In this document: piece after piece, positions 54,285-63,123 of the stretch
How positions within the stretch are numbered: the stretch's first letter is position 1
Layout: each line of letters opens with the position of its first letter
Notes under the pieces: model-generated
Told to the model about the DNA's origin: nothing
The model's input: the letters and a program-made list of their open reading frames with translations, nothing else
The model's database searches: none
Source of the DNA: Rhizobium sp. R634
GTDB lineage: Bacteria > Pseudomonadota > Alphaproteobacteria > Rhizobiales > Rhizobiaceae
Assembly: GCF_002211305.1 (NCBI RefSeq)
Contig: NZ_LOKW01000012.1
Coordinates: 1-64,000 of the forward strand
DNA: 64,000 bases
Reading direction: 5' to 3'
Program-made: the position numbers and the translations under genes

Positions 54285-54485
54285 TCAGTTGCCGATATTC
54301 AGCACGAAGCTGAGGGCCCAGCCGATCAGCTGGTCAGCGGCAAAGAAAAACAGCGCGGCGAAAACCACCATCACAAGCACCATCACCGTCGAGATCATCG
54401 TCTCGCGGCGCGACGGCCATGTGACCTTGGACGTCTCGGAGCGAACCTGCTGCAGAAACGCAAATGGATTGGATTTGGATGCCAT
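54285..54485 (-). CDS. secE: Preprotein translocase subunit SecE
   Basis: 66 aa, the short single-helix form. An amphipathic helix (NPFAFLQQVRSETSKVTWPS, with the invariant TWPSRRET) is followed by one transmembrane helix (VMVLVMVVFAALFFFAADQL). The start is ATG 54485; an upstream start 5 codons earlier is possible. SecY, the partner, is at 25541-26881. First protein gene of the secE-nusG-rplKAJL-rpoBC block. Confidence 0.97.
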   Translation of the reverse strand: MASKSNPFAFLQQVRSETSKVTWPSRRETMISTVMVLVMVVFAALFFFAADQLIGWALSFVLNIGN

Positions 54486-54679
54486 CGACTGCCCACGCAA
54501 TTACGGCGCGTAAAGCTGAACATATCAGCCCCACGCACCGCGTGTCTGTTGAACCCTAAATAAACACCGATTTCCGAATACACAAGAGGGAAACCGAAGT
54601 TTAACGAAATTAGTTGCCACCAATTGTTCCCGCTCCGAAACGCTGCAAGCACGTCCGCGCTGTCCCGTATTCAGGAAAG

Positions 54680-54755
<76 letters not shown>

Positions 54756-54922
54756 TCATGCCGATCATCCAGCGCCGAAGCCAAGGCCCGCAAATCGCTA
54801 TCGAAAAGCATGGCGACCCTTTAAGACGACGGCGCGGGATTGGCAAGCACGATTTTCGATTTTCAAAGCCATTCTCCTCATATGGGGGTTCATGGCTTTT
54901 CAACCGCGCGGCCGGGGCCTGG

Positions 54923-55816
54923 TCAGACCTTCACGTATTTCCGCCAATCGTGTTCCTCCTTGAAGCCCAGCACTTCGCGGATCTTGCGGTTGGAGAGCAG
55001 CCCCTCATATTCACCGATATCGCGCGTGAAGGGCACGTTCGGGAAGAATCGCTTCGCAAGTTCCTTCGACGGCGTATTGGCCGAGACGGTATCGTTGGCG
55101 GCGTTGAAAACCTGATAGCCGAGGCCGTCCTTCTCGATGCAGAGATGGCAGATCTGGCCGAGGTCGCGGGCGTCGATATAACTCCAGGCGATGCGCTTGC
55201 GCATTTCGGGATTGGCGAAATAGGTGGGAAACCTCTCATATTCGTGCGGCTCGATGACATTGCCGATGCGCAGCGCATAGATGTCGAAGCCGGACCGTTC
55301 GGCAAAGGCGCGCGCGGTCTTTTCGTTGACCACCTTCGAAAGGCCGTAGGAATCCATCGGATTGACGTCATAGTCCTCCTCCAGCGGGAACTGGTGGAAA
55401 TCGCGATGTCCCTCCGCGAAGCAGACGCCGTAGGTCGTCTCGCTGGACGCGACGATGATCTTGCGGATGCCGAGCTTCACCGCCGCCTCGATGACATTGT
55501 AGGTGCCCATCGTGTTGATGCGGAAGGTCTCGTTGTCAGGTTTGATCAGGATGCGCGGAATGGCGGCGAAATGCACGACGGCATCGAAGGGCTGGACGCC
55601 CCTGCCCGCGTCGAGATCGGGAAAATCGCGATGCATGGAGAGCGCGTTGAAAACCTGACCGCTATCGGTGATGTCTGCGATGAGGTTGGTGACGCCGGGG
55701 CTATCCAGCGGCACGAGATCGAGATTGTGAACCTCGTAACCTGATTTGACCAGCCATGGCACGGCATGGCGACCCGCCTTGCCCGAACCGCCTGTGAACA
55801 GGATTCGCTTCTTCAT
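54923..55816 (-). CDS. NAD-dependent epimerase/dehydratase family protein (extended SDR)
   Basis: 297 aa. The nucleotide-binding motif TGGSGKAG is at residues 8-15. The catalytic Ser is in VASSETTYG, with Y157 and K161 in DSYGLSK. SYIDARDLGQICHLC and EVLGFKEEHDWRKYV near the end are typical of sugar-nucleotide or uronate dehydrogenase-like extended SDRs. Substrate not known. It separates tRNA-Trp from tuf, an insertion relative to the ancestral order. ATG 55816. Confidence 0.9.
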   Translation of the reverse strand: MKKRILFTGGSGKAGRHAVPWLVKSGYEVHNLDLVPLDSPGVTNLIADITDSGQVFNALSMHRDFPDLDAGRGVQPFDAVVHFAAIPRILIKPDNETFRINTMGTYNVIEAAVKLGIRKIIVASSETTYGVCFAEGHRDFHQFPLEEDYDVNPMDSYGLSKVVNEKTARAFAERSGFDIYALRIGNVIEPHEYERFPTYFANPEMRKRIAWSYIDARDLGQICHLCIEKDGLGYQVFNAANDTVSANTPSKELAKRFFPNVPFTRDIGEYEGLLSNRKIREVLGFKEEHDWRKYVKV

Positions 55817-55989
55817 GGAATATCCTCCGCGTCATGAGACCGGAGGCATAGTTAGACGCTTCCGCGCGAAGAGCAAGCGAGCGTCCTGCAAGGGGTTTAA
55901 CCCCGCCCCGCCAGGAGCACCCTATCCGGGAGCGCCTGGTCAATCATTGCCCTATCACCGCAGCCCCCTGCGATGACCCGGCAGGGTCG

Positions 55990-56124
55990 TCACTTGACGA
56001 CGCTTACCTCATTAATCTGCACACCGGCCGACTGAACGACCTCTTGCGGAATTGCAGCGATGAAAAACATCGTGAAAACATACATCGCGAATATCGTCGC
56101 AACGAATGTGGCCTTTGGAATCAT
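55990..56124 (-). CDS. Small membrane protein (44 aa)
   Basis: MIPKATFVATIFAMYVFTMF, then FIAAIPQEVVQSAGVQINEV and SVVK: one N-terminal hydrophobic segment and a short polar tail with acidic and basic residues. A strong Shine-Dalgarno, GAGGAGAGC, precedes ATG 56124. It is too short for most gene finders. Unrecognised; it may be a single-pass inner-membrane or exported peptide. Confidence 0.68.
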   Translation of the reverse strand: MIPKATFVATIFAMYVFTMFFIAAIPQEVVQSAGVQINEVSVVK

Positions 56125-56274
56125 CCGGGCTCTCCTCTTTACAAGGAGGAGTCTGGACTAAAATGAGCCAATCACAACCGCTTTCTGAACGTGAGATGAA
56201 CAAAATACTGTGACGGGCGGCTTTAACGATATTTTTACAACACCTGTTAAACGACCCGGAAGGCATCAAAAACG

Positions 56275-56303
56275 AAAAACCCCGCTGTTTCCAGCGGGGT
56301 TTT
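56275..56303 (-). terminator. Rho-independent terminator after the second tuf gene
   Basis: AAAACCCCGCTG-TTTC-CAGCGGGGTTTT: a perfect 12-bp stem with runs on both sides; on the minus strand it ends in TTTTT. It lies 24 nt beyond the tuf stop at 56327. Confidence 0.92.
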
Positions 56304-56326
56304 CTGATTGTGGATAACCTAAAAGG

Positions 56327-57502
<1,176 letters not shown>

Positions 57503-57504
<2 letters not shown>

Positions 57505-57809
57505 GAATGCTTCCTGTGAACGAAATGGTGGCCCCGGCGAACCGGTTTAGTGCCGCCGTTTAAGGCTTTCGGCGAAATTGCGCAAGACTTAATTGCAGAC
57601 GCCATTCTTGGCGTGACAGCGCATATGGGAGACAATTCGCCGCCTGCAAGGCGATTCGCCGAAGCCCCCTCAAAAATCGCTGAAATCCTGAAGAAAAATG
57701 ACTGGATCGCGCGTTTTCGGCAGGCGGGCGATAACGACATTCGTCCGCTTCGCCGAACATATCCACGCGGATCGCGCCGGCGATCGTCTAGACTAAGTTA
57801 AATGGAAGC
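57503..57809. other. tRNA-Gly to tuf spacer
   Basis: 307 nt with no gene. It is the leader/promoter region of the second tuf gene. The plus-strand frame over it is a shadow. I see no convincing -35/-10 pair; tuf may also be read from the tRNA promoter, as in the tRNA-tufB operon of E. coli. Confidence 0.5.
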
Positions 57810-57883
57810 TGGAGCGGGTAGCGGGAATCGAACCCGCGTATTCAGCTTGGAAGGCTGCTGCTCTACCATTGAGCTATACCCGC
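57810..57883 (-). tRNA. tRNA-Gly (TCC)
   Basis: 74 nt with encoded CCA. Acceptor GCGGGTA/TACCCGC, D-arm AGCTCAATGGTAGAGC, anticodon loop CTTCCAA (anticodon TCC) and T-arm GCGGGTTCGATTCCCGC are visible. 24 nt after tRNA-Tyr. Confidence 0.97.
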
Positions 57884-57907
57884 GGGATGGTCAGATCCGA
57901 TGACGAA

Positions 57908-57992
57908 TGGTGGAGAGAGTTGGATTTGAACCAACGTAGGCTGAGCCAACGGATTTACAGTCCGTCCCCTTTAACCACTCGGGCATCTCTCC
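57908..57992 (-). tRNA. tRNA-Tyr (GTA)
   Basis: 85 nt, class II with a long variable arm (TTGGCTCAGCCTAC region), encoded CCA. Acceptor GGAGAGA/TCTCTCC and anticodon GTA in the ACTGTAAATC loop. First of the tRNA-Tyr/tRNA-Gly/tuf series on this strand. Confidence 0.97.
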
Positions 57993-58194
57993 AGTTTTCG
58001 TCCGGATCTTGAAGACCAAGTTCGTCAGACTTCGAAGCGTTGCCGCCCGTCGTCTGCGCCGCGTATATGACCGGACCATTTCAGTCTGTCAACACGATGA
58101 CAATAGAAAAAACACGAAAAATTTCATTCGCCGCCGAAAGCCCGCATATGAAAGAAAGCCTATGCGGCGACCAGCGCCCTGGCTATAAAGCCGC

Positions 58195-59085
58195 ATGAGC
58201 AAAGACAAGAAATTTGGCGGCAAGACCGCGACAGACCCATCCGCCAAGGATACCCACTACGCCAATCTGCGGCGGGCCCACCGCGACGCCAAGCGCGAGC
58301 GCGGCGAGATCCCGACGCCCCAGCCGCAGAAGCGCAAGCGTGGGGCTGAGGACTGGAAGCCGCCGGCGCTCGCCCCGGATCAGGTTCATCTTTATGGCCT
58401 GCATACGGTGCGTGCGGCGCTCGACAATCCCGAGCGAAAGAAGATCAAGCTGTTCGTGACGCAGAACGCGCTTGCCCGGCTCGAAATCGATGTCGGGACG
58501 CTCGGTATTCCCGTCGAGATCGTCTCGCCGCAAGAGATCGACAAGGCGCTCGGCCCCGAGGCGATCCATCAGGGCGTGATGCTGGAAACGCGGCCGCTTC
58601 CGGTGCGCAGGCTCGAAGCTCTGAAGGACAGCCCTCTCCTGCTCGTCCTCGATCAGGTCACCGATCCGCACAATGTCGGCGCCATCATGCGCTCGGCCGT
58701 CGCCTTCAATGCCGGCGCGGTCATCACCACCCAGAGACACAGCCCGACCGAGTCCGGCGTGCTCGCCAAATCCGCTTCCGGTGCGCTGGAGCTGATACCT
58801 TATATACAGATTACCAATCTCGCCGATGCGCTCGGTGAATTGCACAAGCTCGGCTTCTCCACCATCGGCCTCGATTCGGAAGGACCGGCGCCGCTCGAAG
58901 GCACCTTCTCCGGCGAGAAGGTGGCGCTGGTGCTCGGCTCCGAGGGCAAGGGGCTGCGGCAGAAGACGCGCGAGACCGTCGGCGCGCTTGCCCGCCTCGA
59001 CATGCCCGGCGCCATTAAATCGCTGAACGTCTCGAATGCGGCGGCGATCGCGCTTTATGCGGCGCGGCTCTACCTGAAGGCATAG
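58195..59085 (+). CDS. rlmB: SPOUT-class RNA 2'-O-ribose methyltransferase (RlmB-like)
   Basis: 296 aa. The N-terminal substrate-binding domain begins VHLYGLHTVRAAL. The SPOUT catalytic domain has motif 1 DQVTDPHNVGAIMRSAVAF (Asn and Arg catalytic), motif 2 LVLGSEGKGLR and motif 3 SLNVSNAAAIALY. The most likely target is Gm2251 in 23S rRNA by similarity to RlmB/TrmH3; other rRNA/tRNA targets cannot be excluded. The first 55 residues are a basic lead common in alphaproteobacteria. Confidence 0.9.
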   Translation: MSKDKKFGGKTATDPSAKDTHYANLRRAHRDAKRERGEIPTPQPQKRKRGAEDWKPPALAPDQVHLYGLHTVRAALDNPERKKIKLFVTQNALARLEIDVGTLGIPVEIVSPQEIDKALGPEAIHQGVMLETRPLPVRRLEALKDSPLLLVLDQVTDPHNVGAIMRSAVAFNAGAVITTQRHSPTESGVLAKSASGALELIPYIQITNLADALGELHKLGFSTIGLDSEGPAPLEGTFSGEKVALVLGSEGKGLRQKTRETVGALARLDMPGAIKSLNVSNAAAIALYAARLYLKA

Positions 59086-59123
59086 GCCGGTCCGCAGGCG
59101 GGCCGCGACAAAGGGGAACTGTC

Positions 59124-59816
59124 ATGATCCGTTTCATCCTTCGGCGCGCGGCTCCAGCAGCGGCGCTGCTTTTCTGCGGCATGGCCCATGGACAGGATAT
59201 CGATCCCGGTATTCTCAAAGCGCAGGCAGGAACCTATCTCATCGCTCCCGCTGACGGCGGCGCCGGATGCCGCATGACGCTCGAAACCGATATGGCGATC
59301 GGCGGCTACTCGCTTTCCGGTCAGGAAGCCTGCGCCAAGCCGCTGCCGGCATTCGCCGAAGCCGCTGCATGGAATTTCGACGGCAATGGCGGCCTCATCC
59401 TCATCGATCCCGTGCGCAAGGTGCTCGCCCGCTTCGTCGAAAACGAGGGCTCGCCGATGAAGACGGAACACGGCAAGCCGCTGCTGCTGATCGCAGCACC
59501 CGACGGCGTCGACCACCTGCCGACCGTCGCAAGCCTTGCGGGAGCTTGGACGATGCAGCGGCCGGATGGCGAAAGGCTCTGCGGCGTGACGCTCGACGGC
59601 AATGTCGGCACGGACGGCAATGCGCCATTGTCACTTTCCGGTGACTGCGCCGCCAATGTCGCCAAACTCAAGCTCGCGGTATGGCGTATCGACGGGTTCG
59701 GCCTGACGCTGATGGGCCACGACGGTTCTTCGCTGGGATTCGACATGCGCGCCGACGGCAATTTCGACAAATCGCAGCAGGAAGGCGGCAAGCCGCTTTC
59801 GCTCGTACGCCGCTAA
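59124..59816 (+). CDS. Exported metalloprotease inhibitor with two AprI/Inh domains
   Basis: 230 aa with a signal peptide (AAPAAALLFCGMAHGQ). Two copies of the AprI/Inh beta-barrel follow: residues about 33-110 (GTYLIAPADGGAGC, C49 and C70, W83) and 138-230 (GAWTMQRPDGERLC, C153 and C175, W187). Each copy keeps a cysteine pair and the GxWxL-type strands. Inh proteins protect the periplasm from serralysin-type proteases; most have one domain, so the tandem is notable. No protease gene is adjacent. Confidence 0.82.
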   Translation: MIRFILRRAAPAAALLFCGMAHGQDIDPGILKAQAGTYLIAPADGGAGCRMTLETDMAIGGYSLSGQEACAKPLPAFAEAAAWNFDGNGGLILIDPVRKVLARFVENEGSPMKTEHGKPLLLIAAPDGVDHLPTVASLAGAWTMQRPDGERLCGVTLDGNVGTDGNAPLSLSGDCAANVAKLKLAVWRIDGFGLTLMGHDGSSLGFDMRADGNFDKSQQEGGKPLSLVRR

Positions 59817-59823
59817 TCCTCGG

Positions 59824-60564
59824 TCAGTCGGGCGTCCCGCAAGTGGTCGGCCCATCCATCGGCCGGCGCGTCGTCTCGCCCGCGGCATAGCCGACTTCAA
59901 CGGGATAGACGATCACACTCGGCAGTTTTCCGATCTCGCTGGCGTGGTCGGGGCTTCGCTTCATTTCCACCTTGTAGGCGACGGAACAATCCGGCAATTG
60001 CTTCGGCGTCAGTCCGGTCTCTGCCGAAATTGCCTTGGCGCAGGCAGCGCCCTCCAGATAGAGTGAGCAGGACGCCGTGTAAACGCGGCGAAAATCGAGG
60101 GTCAGCTCCCCTCTCCCGCTTCTGATCGCGGTAAAATCGTCGCCATCCAGCGAATCGTTGAGCAGCCGTTCACCCGTCGCGGCATCATAGACGACGAACG
60201 GCAATCCGCCGTTCCATCCGTCAGCCGCGCGAAAGAAGACGAACCCGCCGCTGGCGCCCATGAAATAGCCGGCAGTGTCATCCTCGATCACCCGTTCGCG
60301 CCCGTCGGTGCGCTCGCACGGCGCATCGGCAGCCAGCAGCGCCAGCTTTTCGGCGCCGACTTCGCCGAGATCGACCTCCTTGACCATGAAGCTCGGATAA
60401 CGGCTGCAGCTGATTTTCCGTTTTGCGTCGGGATTGAGTTCATCTCTCGGCAGCGCCACGACGTCCACCTTCACCGGCTCTTCAAAAGCTGCCGCATTCT
60501 GCGATGCGCCGAAAAAGGAAGCCATTGCCGCAACGATGACCGATATCCTGACCGCGCAATTCAT
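59824..60564 (-). CDS. Exported hypothetical protein (246 aa)
   Basis: Unrecognised. Signal peptide SVIVAAMASFFGASQNAAA. The mature protein has several cysteines (KISCSRYP, APCERTD, ASCSLYLEGAACAK, PDCSVAYK, TTCGTPD) indicating disulfides in the periplasm. GASGGFVFFRAADGWNGGLP and VYDAATGERLLNDSL resemble a beta-rich domain. The start is ATG 60564 behind GGGAGCT. It converges with the inhibitor gene, with stops 8 nt apart. Confidence 0.75.
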   Translation of the reverse strand: MNCAVRISVIVAAMASFFGASQNAAAFEEPVKVDVVALPRDELNPDAKRKISCSRYPSFMVKEVDLGEVGAEKLALLAADAPCERTDGRERVIEDDTAGYFMGASGGFVFFRAADGWNGGLPFVVYDAATGERLLNDSLDGDDFTAIRSGRGELTLDFRRVYTASCSLYLEGAACAKAISAETGLTPKQLPDCSVAYKVEMKRSPDHASEIGKLPSVIVYPVEVGYAAGETTRRPMDGPTTCGTPD

Positions 60565-60724
60565 CACAGCTCCCGCATCCCTTTATTTGCGGTATCTCTG
60601 CCATGTTTCGATCTGTCTGGACAGATGGAAAGCGGGAGACGGCACCGACCGGAGGGCGGCAATTCGATACCAAAGATCTCCATTTTTGCCTTGGAAAGAT
60701 GCTCCCACGCACTATGATCGGGCG

Positions 60725-60931
60725 ATGACCGATTACAGCAACCGACCAGAGGCAAGGAGGAATATCCGCCCCATGGCCATTCGACCACTGATTTTCGGTG
60801 TCCTTTTCATTGCGGTCTTCGTCGGGATCATTCTGAGTATCATCTGGGTGGACACAACGCACCCTGTCCACCAGCCCGATCCCCTGTCACCGACGGCGCC
60901 CGGCCCCGCGACACCGGGAACGGTGCAATAG
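60725..60931 (+). CDS. Small single-pass membrane protein (68 aa)
   Basis: A basic N-terminus (NRPEARRNIRPM), one hydrophobic helix (PLIFGVLFIAVFVGIILSII) and a Pro-rich periplasmic tail (PDPLSPTAPGPATPG). A start at ATG 60773 (MAIRPLIFG), 12 nt after AGGAGG, is an alternative. Unrecognised; no partner is obvious. Confidence 0.62.
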   Translation: MTDYSNRPEARRNIRPMAIRPLIFGVLFIAVFVGIILSIIWVDTTHPVHQPDPLSPTAPGPATPGTVQ

Positions 60932-60994
60932 AGCCAGAGGAACGCGGATGACGATCACGCGTTAATCCCGGAATTAAACGAGGATTGAACGCCT

Positions 60995-61132
60995 ATGCGC
61001 ATAATGATCGCCGTCGTCGCCTTCATGGTCGCTTCCGTGCTGAGCATCGGGATGATGTCGCCTTCCGGCGCCGGCCAGACCGGCAATGGCGACAGGATCG
61101 AAGCGAGCGTCAACGAACCCGTCACCCATTGA
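60995..61132 (+). CDS. Small exported peptide (45 aa)
   Basis: MRIMIAVVAFMVASVLSIGM, then MSPSGAGQTGNGDRIEASVN and EPVTH. A hydrophobic N-terminal segment and a polar, glycine-rich tail. Initiation site weak (GAGGATTGAACGCCT upstream of ATG 60995). It lies between the 68-aa gene and the W/R-rich gene. Possibly real, but coding evidence is limited to the open frame and hydrophobic profile. Confidence 0.5.
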   Translation: MRIMIAVVAFMVASVLSIGMMSPSGAGQTGNGDRIEASVNEPVTH

Positions 61133-61158
61133 ACCGAGATAGGCCGGTATCGCGATAT

Positions 61159-61464
61159 TCAGCTGCGATAGAGCCGGGGCATCTCGCGATGGCGATGACG
61201 CCACTCGCGCTCTTCCCAGCGCTCGGCACGCCACGGCCGCCAATGACGGCGCCACTCCGACCGGCGCCAATCGCGGCCATCGCGCCAGTCCCGGTCCTCC
61301 CGCCAGTCCCGGTGATGCCGCCAGCTGTCGTGAATCTGGACGATGCCGGTCTGCGTAGACACTGCCGGTCGATCGGCGGGCATGGCATTTGCAGGGGGTG
61401 CGACGATGGCGAAAGCCGCGCCGGCGGAAATGGCAGCGGTGAGAATGATATGCGCGATCTTCAT
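61159..61464 (-). CDS. Exported Trp/Arg-rich small protein
   Basis: 101 aa. Signal peptide MKIAHIILTAAISAGAAFAI, cleaved near PPANA. The rest is dominated by W, R, H, D and E in irregular repeats (HRDWREDRDWRDGRDWRRSE, then WRRHWRPWRAERWEEREWRH). This is a cell-surface/periplasmic low-complexity protein of the general kind seen in rhizobia (resembling BA14K-type tails). The start is ATG 61464 after GAGGAAAC. Function unknown. Confidence 0.75.
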   Translation of the reverse strand: MKIAHIILTAAISAGAAFAIVAPPANAMPADRPAVSTQTGIVQIHDSWRHHRDWREDRDWRDGRDWRRSEWRRHWRPWRAERWEEREWRHRHREMPRLYRS

Positions 61465-61578
61465 GGCTGTTTCCTCATTGATGATGAGGCGAAGATGCAC
61501 TGCCATGGCTGAATTGCCGCTGAAGCGGTCCTTCAGGCGGTGTTCATCAAGGTTAGCAGGCGATAGAGCGGAAAATAG

Positions 61579-61654
<76 letters not shown>

Positions 61655-61810
61655 AATAGCTGCCAACTAACAGATTCTGTCATTCTGTAAAGAAAAATCC
61701 GCTTTTTCGGGCAGTGATCGGCCTTAATCCAAAACGCATTACAATGTAAAACAGCCTTGTCGCACCCGCCCTTTATCCTTTAGCTAGAGCAGCTTCACAA
61801 AGGGCATTGC

Positions 61811-62584
61811 ATGGGCCGGTCATTTCAGACGCTTTCTTTCATAGCCTCACCGACGATGGAGGCGCTCGCCGCGCGCGAAGAGCTGATTCGCCTTTATGGC
61901 GACGTGCCGGCGGAGGAAGCCGACGTCGTCGTGGCGCTCGGCGGCGACGGCTTCATGCTGCAGACGCTGCACAGCACCATGAACTCCGGCAAGCTGGTCT
62001 ACGGCATGAACCGTGGCTCGGTCGGGTTCCTGATGAACGATTATCGCACCGACCGGCTTCAGGAGCGCATCTGCACCGCCGTCGAAAATGCCTTCCGGCC
62101 ATTGAAGATGACGACCGCCAATGCGGACGGCACCAACACGACGGCGCTCGCCATCAACGAGGTCTATCTTTTCCGCCAATCCTATCAGGCCGCCAATCTG
62201 AGGGTCGTGATAGATGGACATGTGCGGCTGGAAGAGCTGATCTGCGACGGTTTGATGGTGGCCACTCCCGCCGGGTCGACGGCCTATAATCTTTCCGCCC
62301 ATGGTCCGATCCTGCCGCTCGAAGCACCGCTTCTCGCCATGACGCCGGTCAGCGCCTTCAGGCCGCGGCGCTGGAGGGGGGCGCTGCTCCCCAACAGGGT
62401 GACCGTCGATATCGACGTTCTCGAGCCGATAAAGCGCCCGGTGAATGCGGTGGCCGACAATACCGAGGTCAAGTCGGTGCTGCATGTCCGCATCGCCCAG
62501 TCGGAGCATATGACGGCGCGCATTCTTTCCGATCCCGACCGCTCATGGTCAGACCGTATTCTCGCCGAGCAGTTCAAGGATTGA
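61811..62584 (+). CDS. nadK: NAD kinase
   Basis: Phosphorylates NAD+ to NADP+; 257 aa, the short alphaproteobacterial length. The GGDGFML motif at 44-50 has the catalytic Asp. NE occurs in INEVYLFRQ, and the hallmark PAGSTAYNLSAHGPI contains the NAD-binding serines. ATG 61811 follows AAAGGGCATTGC. 10 nt before the next gene, so they are probably co-transcribed. Confidence 0.95.
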   Translation: MGRSFQTLSFIASPTMEALAAREELIRLYGDVPAEEADVVVALGGDGFMLQTLHSTMNSGKLVYGMNRGSVGFLMNDYRTDRLQERICTAVENAFRPLKMTTANADGTNTTALAINEVYLFRQSYQAANLRVVIDGHVRLEELICDGLMVATPAGSTAYNLSAHGPILPLEAPLLAMTPVSAFRPRRWRGALLPNRVTVDIDVLEPIKRPVNAVADNTEVKSVLHVRIAQSEHMTARILSDPDRSWSDRILAEQFKD

Positions 62585-62594
62585 GACGATAACA

Positions 62595-63098
62595 ATGCGA
62601 CGGATTTTCATAACGACAGTTTTGCTGGTCGGGTGGGCGGCCGCAGCCGTTCAGGCGCAGGACGATATTCTGCCAACCTCTGTGATTTTCGCGACGAGCA
62701 CCGGCTACTGGGAGGACGACGGCAACTCGCCGACGGTCGAGCGTGCGCCTGCCAGCGCCGAGACCACCGCGAAAGCCGGCGAAAAGGGCGCACAGCGCCA
62801 CGGCTATTACAAGCTCTTTGCCGTGCGCCAGCCGGACAGAACCTCGAAGATCTTTCTGCAGCAGATTGCCCAGGCCGAGGCCGGCCCGGCGATCGTCTCG
62901 ACCATCGAACTGCAGGAGTTCAGCGATCTGAAGCCTTACGTGACCGATATACGCCCCGAGAATTCGACCGGCATCATCAAGCAGCCGGGGCTCTTCGCAA
63001 CCGTCTATCTCAAGACCGACCCTGCGGCAGAACCGACCGGCTGGACCGTGCTCATCGATGAATTCGGCGACATCACCGTGGAGAAGGCAACGAATTGA
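62595..63098 (+). CDS. Exported hypothetical protein (167 aa)
   Basis: Signal peptide MRRIFITTVLLVGWAAAAVQ cleaved near AQ/DD. The mature part is a beta-rich acidic protein; IVSTIELQEFSDLKPYVTDI and GLFATVYLKTDPAAEPTGWT are the most regular segments. No domain recognised. It begins 10 nt after nadK, so co-expression with it is likely, without an evident functional link. Confidence 0.78.
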   Translation: MRRIFITTVLLVGWAAAAVQAQDDILPTSVIFATSTGYWEDDGNSPTVERAPASAETTAKAGEKGAQRHGYYKLFAVRQPDRTSKIFLQQIAQAEAGPAIVSTIELQEFSDLKPYVTDIRPENSTGIIKQPGLFATVYLKTDPAAEPTGWTVLIDEFGDITVEKATN

Positions 63099-63123
63099 AC
63101 CGTGCTTCAGAGGCACCCAAGAG

